NCBI GenBank assembly: GCA_903905455.1
Contig: CAIVGN010000071.1
Coordinates: forward strand, 1-45,091
Source of the DNA: an uncultured Archangium sp.
Lineage (GTDB): Bacteria; Myxococcota; Myxococcia; Myxococcales; Myxococcaceae
DNA length: 45,091 nucleotides
Reading direction: 5' to 3'
The translations under genes were made by a program, and so were the position numbers. The notes under the pieces were generated by a model. It saw only the letters and a list, made by a program, of their open reading frames with translations, did no database searches and was not told the DNA's origin. Shown one piece after another: positions 1 through 7,274 of the stretch; the first letter of the stretch is position 1; every line of letters starts with the position of its first letter.

Positions 1-116
1 ACTACTACGGCGCGCTACCGATGATGCGCGAGGCCAAGGCTCAACTCCTCATCAACAAGTTCGACGAGCTGATTCGCGGCGTGCCGTTCTTCCGTGAGGT
101 GTTCGGTCTTGTTTGA
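1..116 (+). CDS. 3' end of an unrecognised protein (partial)
   Basis: The reading frame is open from the window edge to a TGA at 114-116 and gives 37 C-terminal residues ending in PFFREVFGLV. The composition (GCG, CTC, GAG codons) matches the genes of the rest of the window, so this is probably the tail of a normal chromosomal gene. The tail is charged and probably helical, and I do not recognise the family. Immediately after the stop the base composition changes sharply, so the gene borders the low-GC scar at 117-545. Confidence 0.6.
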   Translation, partial: YYGALPMMREAKAQLLINKFDELIRGVPFFREVFGLV

Positions 117-345
117 GTCGAAAAATGAGGGGATTGCTCAGGCATGGCACATGAATCACGGGTTCTGGAAAGCACTCACAGGAAGTCCAACTTCGCCCGT
201 TGCATTCGCGCAGTCCACTGCAACCGCTTGAGCCGGTGCAGGACTGCGGAGCGCCAACCATGCATGCGGCTCTCGCGATCGATGCGTGCGATAGCGCAAT
301 CAGACAGAGACAAACGAAAAGCAAATTCGACAGCCCGCCACCCAT
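52..345 (-). pseudogene. Remnant of a Cys-rich secreted protein
   Basis: From an ATG at 345 (an in-frame GTG at 357 is an alternative) the frame opens with a good Sec signal peptide: hydrophobic LLFVCLCLIAL followed by an A-x-A-type cleavage region (SIARA). It then gives a Cys-rich stretch with the pattern C-x6-C-x5-C-x5-C-x7-C-x-C, including SCTGSSGCSGLREC. Myxobacterial surface lipoproteins carry very similar short Cys-rich modules. After about position 168 the frame loses that character and runs antisense into the gene ending at 116, so the rest of the protein is missing. I read it as the 5' stub of a secreted protein cut off by a rearrangement; a genuine small secreted protein of about 98 residues is the alternative. 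Confidence 0.45.
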
Positions 346-545
346 AATCCACCCCACTCACGAATCCCACGCCCAGTACTGGAAGAATCTACAAACAAAA
401 GCAACTACATATACGAATGCATGCATGCGGCGGGCGAACGAAGTCGCAACGAACGCTGCACCTGTGGTTGAATCAATGAGAGACGATTCGAACATGATGG
501 TGTCGGATTTGTCAAGAGCCTGTTGTGATGTTTTATTATGCGGCT
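117..545. other. Low-GC scar between a gene tail and a truncated hipA
   Basis: This block is visibly richer in A and T than everything around it, with runs such as ACAAACAAAAGC and TTTTATTATG. It has no intact gene, only the stub described at 52-345. An 11-bp direct repeat ATGCATGCGGC occurs at 260-270 and 421-431. Its right border coincides with the point where hipA homology stops (about 546). It looks like foreign or decayed DNA left by a rearrangement. I found no terminal inverted repeats or transposase fragment. Confidence 0.5.
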
Positions 546-547
546 AG

Positions 548-993
548 GTAGAAACTGGCACGCGTCTTCTTGGTGCACGCCACGCCACTGCCGGCCTTCG
601 CGTCGGCGATCAAACCGGCTCACCAGCAGTCCGCTCGCGCCGTCCCGGTCCTTCACGAGGTGGGTCTTCGCGACCTCGAGGCCGCACGCGGCAGTCATGG
701 TCATGAAGAAGGACTCGTTCTCGACCAGCGGCGGCTTGTCGCTGGGGTTGAGCTTGAGGAGCCACCGCTGCCCGCGTGTGGCGAACGGAAACGAGATGAC
801 CGACGGCGACAGCTTGTCCTGCACCCCGGCCACCGACGGCTCATCGGCCGAATCGAGGCTCCGCGCGGTGTGCTTCGTAGAAGGCCCGGTCGTATTCGAA
901 GAGGGCGCCCGCATCGGTGCGGCGCAGCTCGCCCACGCGGGTGTCGTTGCGGAACACGTCGACCCGCTCGACGCTCTTCGGATCTCGGGTCAT
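548..993 (-). pseudogene. hipA: hipA kinase remnant (internal deletion, frameshift, 3' truncation)
   Basis: The ATG at 993 overlaps the hipB stop (ATGA) and encodes 50 residues that look like the start of a HipA N-terminal domain (DTRVGEL, FEYDRAFYEAH) before a TGA at 841-843. Kinase-type homology resumes in another frame, open from 914: SVAGVQDKLS, WLLKLNPSDKPPLVENE, LLVSRFDRR and HQEDACQFL at about 548. Thus a block of the N-terminal domain is lost with a change of frame, and everything after HQEDACQ is missing, including the catalytic Asp and the metal-binding loop. HipA is a Ser/Thr kinase toxin; this copy cannot be active. The split N-domain and kinase recall HipS/HipT of hipBST modules, but the first piece is too short and no start fits the second piece well, so decay is the better reading. 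Confidence 0.8.
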
Positions 994-1241
994 GCCGTCG
1001 GAACCCGCGGCTCGAGCTTGAAGGTCAGGCCCAGCACTTCGAGCACGAGCATCAGCTTGTCGATCCGGATGGTCGGCTTCCCTCTCTCGAGGTCGTAGAG
1101 GAAGTCGGGGCCGCAGTTCGCGAGGTCCGCGAGCTCTGCCTGGGTGAGCCGGAGCACCTTGCGCCGACGCCTCACTTCCTCCCCGAGCGCGACCGACCAG
1201 GCCGGCGGCAACTCGGGCGATCGGCTGGATTTCTTCCTCAT
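990..1241 (-). CDS. hipB: HipB-like Xre-family antitoxin/repressor
   Basis: An 83-residue protein with a Cro/C1-type helix-turn-helix over about residues 20-75, core TQAELADLANCGPDF followed by LYDLERGK. Family members bind the HipA kinase and repress their own operon as dimers. The stop overlaps the start of the hipA remnant (ATGA), the classical antitoxin-first layout. Upstream lie two related palindromes centred near 1281 and 1342, the likely operators. The start ATG at 1241 has only a weak GGGTG ahead of it. The gene is intact although its partner is destroyed, so it may survive as an orphan repressor or be on the way to loss. Confidence 0.85.
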   Translation of the reverse strand: MRKKSSRSPELPPAWSVALGEEVRRRRKVLRLTQAELADLANCGPDFLYDLERGKPTIRIDKLMLVLEVLGLTFKLEPRVPTA

Positions 1242-1271
1242 GCACCCGTTTTTGGGCCTTCAGAGGCCAGA

Positions 1272-1291
1272 TTCAAGCCGATCGCATGGAA
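1272..1291. promoter_or_regulatory. Putative HipB operator O1 (imperfect palindrome)
   Basis: TTCAAGCCGATCGCATGGAA is an imperfect 20-bp dyad (7 of 10 positions pair) that shares the half-site CGATCGCATGGA with the perfect palindrome at 1334-1351. It lies 31 bp upstream of the hipB start. Position and repetition suggest an autoregulatory operator; this is inference. Confidence 0.55.
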
Positions 1292-1333
1292 TTGAGGGCT
1301 CAGAGAGCCGCTTCAGCGACTCCGGGCCCAAAA

Positions 1334-1351
1334 TCCATGCGATCGCATGGA
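1334..1351. promoter_or_regulatory. Putative HipB operator O2 (perfect 18-bp palindrome)
   Basis: TCCATGCGATCGCATGGA is a perfect 18-bp palindrome placed between the stop of the upstream cytochrome gene (1355) and hipB, about 61 bp centre-to-centre from O1. The outer TCC/GGA resemble the outer bases of the E. coli HipB operator, but the spacing differs. The flanking 9-mers TTTTGGGCC (1250-1258) and GGCCCAAAA (1325-1333) form a further long inverted repeat around O1. Confidence 0.6.
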
Positions 1352-1354
1352 CGC

Positions 1355-2848
1355 TCAGCCGCCGTGGCCCTTGCCGACGATCTTCGCCCGGTACGCATCG
1401 AAGTCGAACTGCGGCGAGTTCTCGCGGTCGTGACACACCACGCAGGTGCTCGCGTCGGGCTTCTTGAGCACGCCCGTCTTCAGCGGCGCGACGACGTGGG
1501 CGCTGCCCGGTCCGTGGCAGCTCTCGCAGCTCACCTCGCGGCGGCCCTCGGTCTCGTCGATGCGGCACACGCCCTGCGGCTGCTTCCACCCCGTGACGTG
1601 GCAACCCACGCAGTCCAGGTGGTTCTCTTTGCCCACCACCTGCAGCGACGCGTAGGCCCGCGGGTGGCGCGTGGTCTTCCACACCGTCTCCGCGTCGCCA
1701 TGGCACTTCGCGCACGCCGCGGTGCCCACGAAGCCGGGCTTCTCCTCGGTGGCGGGAGGGCACGAGACGCCTTTCTCCTTCGCGTAGGCGAGGTTCAGCA
1801 GGCCCACGTCGACGTCGTAGGCCTTCTCGAAGACCTGGACCGCGGGGTCTTTGGGGAAGGTCGACTCGAGGGGCACGAAGCGGGCGGTCACCGTGCTGCG
1901 ATCATTCGGGACTACCACCGGCGTGGCCGCCAGCGCCTCGCGCCGCGCGATGAGCTCCTCGAGCTTCGCCTTGCGCAGGGCCTTCATCTCGTCGCTCAGC
2001 ATCGGCTCGTTGACCTGGCCACGCACCAGCTCGACCCGCTCATCCAGCGCGTAGAGCTCGCGGTCCCGCTCCCCGTCACCGCGCAGCCACTCCACGCCGC
2101 CGTCAGTGCGCAGGTTCACCGAGACCTTCAGCAACGAGCGCCCCTTGCTCTGCACCTGGGCCACCTTGGTCACGCCTCCGGCCAACCGGTTCTGCTCGGC
2201 CGCGAAGGCGTCTCTCGACTTGGAGGACACCACCAGCCCGATGCCGCGCACGTCCATCGCCTCGCGCAGGAGTTGCTCGTAGGGCGCGGGCACCACCGCC
2301 ACCACGAAGCGGGCGCCTTCCTTCGTCGCCTGGGGCACCAGGGCCGCGGCCGCAGCCAGGGTCGGCGCGCTCACGATGGCTACCCCATCGAGCACCTTGA
2401 AGGTCCCGCTCTTCAGCTCGGGCAACCCCAGGGCCTCGTGAAACGGCACCCCGCGCGCGTCGTCGAGCGGACCGGCAGTACGCAGCGTCAGGCCCATCGC
2501 CTTCCACGCATCCGCCAGCGCCTTCGCCTTGCGCTCCTGCTGGGCGACCGCCTCTTCCGGGATGACCGCGTCACCGAAGAGCCCATCACCGCAGTCGACG
2601 AGGTGCGCCGGGCCGCCGGTCTTGCGTGCCTCGGCCACCTGGAACGCTGCGCGCGAGACGCCACCGCGCATGTTCTCCGAGCACCCGCACGGGCCGATGT
2701 ACCCGCGCACTTCGCTCGTGAAGAAGAGGGTGACCGGCTTGGCGCTGCTCGGGGCGCGCGCTTCTCGCGTCACGCAACCCGCCAGCAGCACCACCAGGAC
2801 GATCAGCTCACCAGATGATGCTCTCGACCAGCTCGTCGACCTTCTCAC
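1355..2848 (-). CDS. Cytochrome c554-like tetraheme lipoprotein with UshA-like N-terminal region
   Basis: A lipoprotein signal ends in LLAGC, so the mature protein is membrane-anchored on the periplasmic side. The N-terminal part begins FFTSEVRGYIGPCGC followed by ENMRGGVSRA, resembling the first strand of 5'-nucleotidase/metallophosphoesterase-like proteins found fused to cytochromes; I do not see the usual GNHE metal motif. The C-terminal third has four CxxCH heme-binding sites in order (CAKCH, CVGCH, CESCH, CVVCH), arranged as in the cytochrome c554 family, and ends KIVGKGHGG. It probably moves electrons in the periplasm; the partner is unknown. The GTG at 2848 is chosen because it gives a basic n-region before the hydrophobic segment. 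It lies inside the preceding response-regulator gene, so the two are likely co-translated. The start is uncertain. Confidence 0.8.
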   Translation of the reverse strand: MRRSTSWSRASSGELIVLVVLLAGCVTREARAPSSAKPVTLFFTSEVRGYIGPCGCSENMRGGVSRAAFQVAEARKTGGPAHLVDCGDGLFGDAVIPEEAVAQQERKAKALADAWKAMGLTLRTAGPLDDARGVPFHEALGLPELKSGTFKVLDGVAIVSAPTLAAAAALVPQATKEGARFVVAVVPAPYEQLLREAMDVRGIGLVVSSKSRDAFAAEQNRLAGGVTKVAQVQSKGRSLLKVSVNLRTDGGVEWLRGDGERDRELYALDERVELVRGQVNEPMLSDEMKALRKAKLEELIARREALAATPVVVPNDRSTVTARFVPLESTFPKDPAVQVFEKAYDVDVGLLNLAYAKEKGVSCPPATEEKPGFVGTAACAKCHGDAETVWKTTRHPRAYASLQVVGKENHLDCVGCHVTGWKQPQGVCRIDETEGRREVSCESCHGPGSAHVVAPLKTGVLKKPDASTCVVCHDRENSPQFDFDAYRAKIVGKGHGG

Positions 2849-3188
2849 CCAGGGCCTCCAGGCCGTGCGACTTCGAGAGGAAGCCATCGGCGCCGACCTG
2901 GCCGGCCAGCTTCTCGAGCTCTTCGTCGTTGAGCGAGCTGAAGAGCACGATGGGGATGTCCTGCGTGTTGTACTCGTTCTTCAGCGTGCGGCAGATGTCC
3001 GCGCCCGTCGCCTCGGGCATGTGGATGTCGGTGAGGATGAGGTGCGGGTGGAATTCGCCGAGCAGCCGCTCGAACTCCATGAGCGTAGCTGCGCCCCGGA
3101 CCTCGTATCCGCGCTCCTCCAGGACTGCTGTCTCCATCTGCAGCGTGATCTCGCTGTCGTCGATGAGGAGGATTCGCCGCTTTTCCAC
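2808..3188 (-). CDS. Receiver-only response regulator (CheY-like)
   Basis: A single receiver domain with no output domain. The acidic pair is in LLIDDSE, the phospho-acceptor Asp in LILTDIHMPE (residue 54 from the start used here), the conserved Ser in VLFSS and the Lys in FLSKS, so it should be phosphorylatable. I place the start at GTG 3188, which yields MEKRRILLIDDSE, the usual distance to the fold. An in-frame ATG at 3236 would add 16 residues but shares two bases with the skp start on the other strand. No kinase is adjacent. The stop overlaps the cytochrome gene downstream, suggesting one transcript. Confidence 0.85.
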   Translation of the reverse strand: MEKRRILLIDDSEITLQMETAVLEERGYEVRGAATLMEFERLLGEFHPHLILTDIHMPEATGADICRTLKNEYNTQDIPIVLFSSLNDEELEKLAGQVGADGFLSKSHGLEALGEKVDELVESIIW

Positions 3189-3234
3189 GCCGGTGCTGAT
3201 AGTAGGGAGCGCCCGTTTTTCCAAGGGGTCTTCC

Positions 3235-3810
3235 ATGTGCCGTTCGCTTCTTGTGGTGCTGTTTCTCCTCGCTTCTCCGGCGGTCGCCGACGTGAAGCTC
3301 GGTTACGTCGATCTCCAGCGGGCCCTGATGGAGGTCAGCGAGGGTCAGCAGGCCAAGATGAAGCTCAAGGCCGAGATCGACAAGAAGAAGGCCGAGTTCG
3401 AGACCGAGCAGAAGAAGCTGCGCGAAGACGGCATGGTCCTCGACCGCCAGGCGTCAGCGATGAGCGAGGAGGTGCGCATCGAGAAGATGAAGCAGCTCCA
3501 GGGCCGGCTGATGCAGATCACCGAGCGCGGGCAGAAGCTCCAGGTCGAGTTCGTCGAGAAGGAGCGCGTCGAGCTCAAGAAGATCTTCGACCGCATGGAC
3601 CCCATCGTCGCCGGCATCGCCCAGCGCGAAGGACTCGCCATGGTGTTCGAGAAGACCGACTCCGGCTTGATCTACGCCCCGCCCAGCATGGACCTCACCA
3701 ACGAGCTGGTCCGCACCTACAACGAGAAGTTCCCGGTCAAGGGCATGAAGGTCACCACGCCCGCACCTTCCCCCGCAGCGCCCGCGCCGAAGGATGCGCC
3801 CACCAAGTGA
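3235..3810 (+). CDS. skp: Skp/OmpH-family periplasmic chaperone
   Basis: A 191-residue exported protein with a signal peptide ending SPAVA, then GYVDLQRAL at the start of the mature chain and a long Lys/Glu-rich coiled coil (about 45-130), as expected for Skp tentacles. Skp holds unfolded outer-membrane proteins in the periplasm before BAM-mediated insertion. An AAGGGG ribosome site precedes the ATG. A Pro/Ala-rich tail (PAPSPAAPAPKD) is added. It starts the lipid A operon; bamA, often just upstream in this arrangement, is absent here and replaced by a divergent response regulator. The stop overlaps the GTG of lpxD (GTGA). Confidence 0.9.
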   Translation: MCRSLLVVLFLLASPAVADVKLGYVDLQRALMEVSEGQQAKMKLKAEIDKKKAEFETEQKKLREDGMVLDRQASAMSEEVRIEKMKQLQGRLMQITERGQKLQVEFVEKERVELKKIFDRMDPIVAGIAQREGLAMVFEKTDSGLIYAPPSMDLTNELVRTYNEKFPVKGMKVTTPAPSPAAPAPKDAPTK

Positions 3811-4847
3811 AGACCGCCAGCCAGCTCGCAGCGCTCGTCGGTGGGACCCTCGAAGGCGACGCCGACCTCCACGTCACCGGCGTCTCGGGCCTCGAGCAGG
3901 CCAACCCGGGGCAGCTCTCGTTCTACGGGAACCAGAAGTACAAGCAGCAGCTCGCGGACACGAAGGCGTCCGTGGTGCTCGTGCCCGACGACGCGCCCCC
4001 GCGCGGTGAGAAGACGTACATCAAGGTGGCCCACCCGCACCTCGCGTTTGCCCGCGTGGCCCAGGCGTTCCACCCCCCGAAGAAGTACACGCCCGGCGTC
4101 TCCGAGAAGGCCAGCGTCCACGTCACCGCCGAGATCGACCCTTCGGCCACGGTGATGGACTTCGCCTTCGTCGGCGCCGGCGCCTTCATCGGCGCGCGCG
4201 CGGTGCTCTACCCCGGCGCGTACGTCGGCGAGGCCGCCTCCATCGGCGACGACACGGTGCTCTCGGCCAACGTCTCGGTGCTCGATCGGTGCCGCGTGGG
4301 CGCCCGCTGCCTGCTGCACCCCGGCGCGGTCATCGGCGCCGACGGCTTCGGCTTCGCCCTCGACATGTCGGTGCCCGAGCACGTGAAGATCCCCCAGGCG
4401 GGCATCGTGCGCGTCGAAGACGACGTGGAGATCGGCGCCTGCTCGTGCGTCGACCGCGCCACCACCGGCGAGACCGTGGTGGGGCAGGGATCGAAGATCG
4501 ACAACCTGGTGCAGGTTGGTCACAACTCCACCATCGGCCGCCTCTCCATCCTCTGCGCGCAGGTGGGCCTGTCGGGCACCACCGAGCTGGGCATGGGCGT
4601 GGTGCTCGCCGGCCAGGTGGGCGTCGCGGGCCACTTGCGCATCGGTGACATGGCCAAGGTCGGCGCCCAGGCCGGGGTGATCAGTGATCTCGACGACGGG
4701 GCCGTGGTGCTCGGGTCCCCGTCGATGCCCGGCCGCAGTTACATGCGCTCCACCGCCGTGTTCGTGAAATTGCCGGAGCTCCAGAAGGACCTCCGGGACC
4801 TGAAGAAACGCCTCGACGCGCTCGAGAAGGGAAAGACCCAGCCATGA
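3807..4847 (+). CDS. lpxD: UDP-3-O-(3-hydroxyacyl)glucosamine N-acyltransferase LpxD
   Basis: 346 residues, normal length. The N-terminal uridine-binding domain (about 1-100) is followed by a left-handed beta-helix of hexapeptide repeats and a C-terminal helix (ELQKDLRDLKKRLDALEKG). The catalytic His lies in LVQVGHNSTIG and falls at residue 239, the same number as in E. coli LpxD. LpxD adds the second hydroxyacyl chain to UDP-3-O-acyl-glucosamine in lipid A synthesis. GTG start at 3807 overlapping the skp stop; the stop overlaps the fabZ ATG. Confidence 0.97.
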   Translation: MKTASQLAALVGGTLEGDADLHVTGVSGLEQANPGQLSFYGNQKYKQQLADTKASVVLVPDDAPPRGEKTYIKVAHPHLAFARVAQAFHPPKKYTPGVSEKASVHVTAEIDPSATVMDFAFVGAGAFIGARAVLYPGAYVGEAASIGDDTVLSANVSVLDRCRVGARCLLHPGAVIGADGFGFALDMSVPEHVKIPQAGIVRVEDDVEIGACSCVDRATTGETVVGQGSKIDNLVQVGHNSTIGRLSILCAQVGLSGTTELGMGVVLAGQVGVAGHLRIGDMAKVGAQAGVISDLDDGAVVLGSPSMPGRSYMRSTAVFVKLPELQKDLRDLKKRLDALEKGKTQP

Positions 4848-5302
4848 TGGACGTCAGGGAAATTCAGAAGCTGTTGGCCCACCGCTACCCCTTCCTGCTG
4901 GTGGACCGGGTCACGGAGATCGAGGTCGGCAAGCGGCTCGTCGGCTTCAAGAACGTCACCATCAACGAGGAGTTCTTCAACGGCCACTTCCCCGGCCACC
5001 CCGTGATGCCCGGCGTGCTGCAGTTGGAGGCGCTCGCCCAGGCCTGCGCGCTGCTCGCGTACAAGAGCTCCGGCCTCAACCCCGACGAGCTGGTCATCTA
5101 CTTGATGGCCATCGACAACGCGAAGTTCCGCAAGCCCGTGGTGCCCGGCGATCGCCTCACCCTGACCGCCGAGGTCGTCAAGACCAAGGGCCCCATCTGG
5201 AAGCAGCGGGGCGTGGCCACGGTCGACGGCGCGGTGGTGTGCGAGGCCGACTTCCTGGCGACCGCGGTCAAGAAGTCCGCGATGCCCGAGAAGGCGTCAT
5301 GA
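4844..5302 (+). CDS. fabZ: 3-hydroxyacyl-ACP dehydratase FabZ
   Basis: 152 residues with the complete hot-dog active-site signature: catalytic His48 in NGHFPGHPVMPG and Glu62 in LQLEALAQA, preceded by the typical HRYPFLLVDR. FabZ dehydrates 3-hydroxyacyl-ACP, so it competes with LpxA and LpxD for the same substrate, and its place between them is common in Gram-negative genomes. ATG 4844 and ATG 4847 are consecutive in frame and either could be used. The stop overlaps the lpxA ATG (ATGA). Confidence 0.97.
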   Translation: MMDVREIQKLLAHRYPFLLVDRVTEIEVGKRLVGFKNVTINEEFFNGHFPGHPVMPGVLQLEALAQACALLAYKSSGLNPDELVIYLMAIDNAKFRKPVVPGDRLTLTAEVVKTKGPIWKQRGVATVDGAVVCEADFLATAVKKSAMPEKAS

Positions 5303-6075
5303 GCGGCATTCACCCCACGGCGATCATCACCCCCGGCGCCCAGATTCACCCCACCGCGACCGTCGGCCCCTACGCCGTCATCGGTGGCCAGGTGAAGATC
5401 GGCGCCGAGACCATCGTGGGCGCCCACACGGTCATCGAAGGCGACACCACCATCGGTGAGAAGAACCACATCTTCCACCTCGCGTCCGTCGGCGCGCCCC
5501 CGCAGGACCTCAAGTACGCGGGCGAGAACACCAAGCTGGTCATCGGCGACGAGAACCAGATCCGCGAGTTCACCACGATGCACCTCGGCACCGTGGGCGG
5601 TGGCGGGATCACGAAGATCGGCAACAAGAACCTCTTCATGGCCTACGCCCACGTCGCCCACGACTGCATCGTCGGCAACGGCTGCGTGCTCGCCAATGCC
5701 GCGACCCTCGCGGGCCACGTGGAGGTGGGCGATCACTGCACGCTCGGCGGCCTGTCCGCGGTCCACCAGTTCACCCGCATCGGCAAGCACGCCTTCCTCG
5801 CCGGCGGCACCATGGCGGTGATGGACGTGCCCCCGTACTGCATCGCCCAGGGCGATCGCGCGGAGCTCGCCGGCCCCAACTCGGTGGGCCTCAAGCGCCA
5901 CGGGTACACCGACGAGCAGCAGACCCGCATCAAGGACGCCTACCGCCTGCTCTTCCGCTCGAAGATGGGGCTCAACGAGGCGCTCTCGCAGCTGCAGGCC
6001 GAGATGGGCCAGTACGCGGAGATTGCCTTGCTCCTCGAGTTCATCACCAACAGCAAGCGCGGCATCACGCGGTGA
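5299..6075 (+). CDS. lpxA: UDP-N-acetylglucosamine acyltransferase LpxA
   Basis: 258 residues, the usual length. A hexapeptide-repeat left-handed beta-helix starts at once (HPTAIITPGAQIHPTATV). The catalytic His is in YAHVAHDC (His121, equivalent to His125 of E. coli). The C-terminal helical part (AYRLLFRSKMGLNEAL) is present. LpxA catalyses the first step of lipid A synthesis, 3-O-acylation of UDP-GlcNAc. The start ATG overlaps the fabZ stop and the stop overlaps the lpxI GTG, so translation is coupled along the operon. Confidence 0.97.
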   Translation: MSGIHPTAIITPGAQIHPTATVGPYAVIGGQVKIGAETIVGAHTVIEGDTTIGEKNHIFHLASVGAPPQDLKYAGENTKLVIGDENQIREFTTMHLGTVGGGGITKIGNKNLFMAYAHVAHDCIVGNGCVLANAATLAGHVEVGDHCTLGGLSAVHQFTRIGKHAFLAGGTMAVMDVPPYCIAQGDRAELAGPNSVGLKRHGYTDEQQTRIKDAYRLLFRSKMGLNEALSQLQAEMGQYAEIALLLEFITNSKRGITR

Positions 6076-6872
6076 GCAACATCGGCCTCATCGCGGGCAA
6101 CGGGCGGCTCCCGTTCCTCTTCGCTGAGGCTGCGAAAGCCCAGGGCCTCGCCGTGCACGCGGTGGCCTTCGAGGGCGAAGCCGACCCTGCGCTCGCGCGC
6201 GAGGTCGCCTCGCTGACCTGGGTGAAGGTCGGCCAGGCCAACGCCACCGCGCGTGCGCTCCTCTCGCGCGGGGTGAACAAGGCGGTGATGGCCGGCGGCA
6301 TCGGGCGCGTGCGCTCGCTCACCCAGGCAAGGCCCGACCTCGGCATGCTCCGCATCGCCGCCGGGCTGCGCAGCCTGCGCGACGACGAGCTGCTTCGCGC
6401 CGTGGCCCAGTTCTTCGAGCGCAGCGGGGTGCAGATCGTCGCGCCCACCGACTACGTGAAGTCCGTGCTCGCGCAGAAGGGCCACCTCGCGGGGCCGGCG
6501 CTGACCGCGCAGCAGCAGCGCGACGTGGAGATGGGCTGCGAAGTCGCCACCACCCTCGGCCGCGCCGACGTGGGGCAGACCGTGGTGGTGAAGGACGGCG
6601 TGGTGCTCGCGGTCGAGGCCGTGGAAGGCACCGACGAGTGCATTCGCCGCGCGGGCAAGTACGGCGGGCCGGGTGGGGTGGTGGTCAAGCGCTGCAAGCC
6701 GAACCAGGACCTGCGCTTCGATCTCCCCGCGGCCGGGCCGGTGACGCTCGAGGTGATGCGCGAGGCCGGCGCCAGGGTGTTGGCCGTCGAGGCCGGCAAG
6801 ACCGTGCTCCTGGATGCCCAGTTGCTGTTCACCGACGCGGCGAAGCTCGGCTTCTCAGTCGTCGGCACCTGA
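6072..6872 (+). CDS. lpxI: UDP-2,3-diacylglucosamine pyrophosphatase LpxI
   Basis: 266 residues of the LpxI (DUF1009) family: N-terminal IGLIAGNGRLPFLFAEAA, central SLRDDELLRAVAQFFE and GHLAGPALTAQQ, and the C-terminal domain with VEAVEGTDECIRRAG and VVKRCKPNQDLRFDLPA. It removes UMP to give lipid X, the step done by LpxH in enterobacteria. GTG start overlapping the lpxA stop. This ends the cluster; lpxB and lpxC are not in the window. Confidence 0.93.
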   Translation: MSNIGLIAGNGRLPFLFAEAAKAQGLAVHAVAFEGEADPALAREVASLTWVKVGQANATARALLSRGVNKAVMAGGIGRVRSLTQARPDLGMLRIAAGLRSLRDDELLRAVAQFFERSGVQIVAPTDYVKSVLAQKGHLAGPALTAQQQRDVEMGCEVATTLGRADVGQTVVVKDGVVLAVEAVEGTDECIRRAGKYGGPGGVVVKRCKPNQDLRFDLPAAGPVTLEVMREAGARVLAVEAGKTVLLDAQLLFTDAAKLGFSVVGT

Positions 6873-6902
6873 CCCCTCGGGTGCGGGTACAGTGGGCGCT
6901 CC

Positions 6903-7274
6903 ATGGCGCCTGCGAAGTCGCAACCCTCGACCCCCTTCGCCAGCCGCGAACTCAACGGCGAAGTGCTGCTCGAAGAGCTCGCTGATCTCCGCAACGCGCA
7001 GGTCCACCAGAAGCACCTGAGCGATCTCGTGGTGGGCCTGCGCGACCTCGAGGGCGTGCGCGTCTCGGAGGCCTCGCAGCGCCTCAAGTCGCTGGCCGCC
7101 AACCGCTTCTCCGGCACCCCCGCGCTCGCCTCGTTGCTGGTGCGCTGGGCCGCCAAGCTCAAGGTCGAGGCCGACGTGCCGCTGCTCATCGCCCACTTCG
7201 AGCGCCTCGCCGTCACCTCCGCCATCGTCAGCGCCGTGCGAAGGGCCTCCGAGTCGCTCAAGGGAGCGCGCTGA
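6903..7274 (+). CDS. Unrecognised 123-residue helical protein
   Basis: It starts at ATG 6903, 30 bp after lpxI, and its stop overlaps the next ATG (TGATG), so it is probably read with the following gene and perhaps from the lpx promoter. The sequence is soluble, has no signal peptide, and is predicted mostly helical (LLEELADLRNAQVHQKHLSDL, ASLLVRWAAKLKVEADVPLL when read in parts). I do not recognise a family. Codon use matches the neighbours. Confidence 0.7.
   Translation: MAPAKSQPSTPFASRELNGEVLLEELADLRNAQVHQKHLSDLVVGLRDLEGVRVSEASQRLKSLAANRFSGTPALASLLVRWAAKLKVEADVPLLIAHFERLAVTSAIVSAVRRASESLKGAR

Noticed and set aside
144-347. Plus-strand 67-codon frame in the low-GC scar
   Set aside because: No recognisable pattern or ribosome site; the opposite strand has a proper signal peptide and Cys spacing.
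510-515. Minus-strand TTGACA as a -35 promoter box
   Set aside because: No plausible -10 element lies 16-18 bp downstream.
548-1241. A functional three-gene hipBST system
   Set aside because: The HipS-like piece has only 50 residues and the kinase stops before its catalytic loop, so the locus is decayed rather than tripartite.
1334-1351. The GCGATCGC core as a cyanobacterial HIP1-type genome-wide repeat
   Set aside because: The copies seen here are confined to the hipB upstream region, and the palindrome extends well beyond the octamer.
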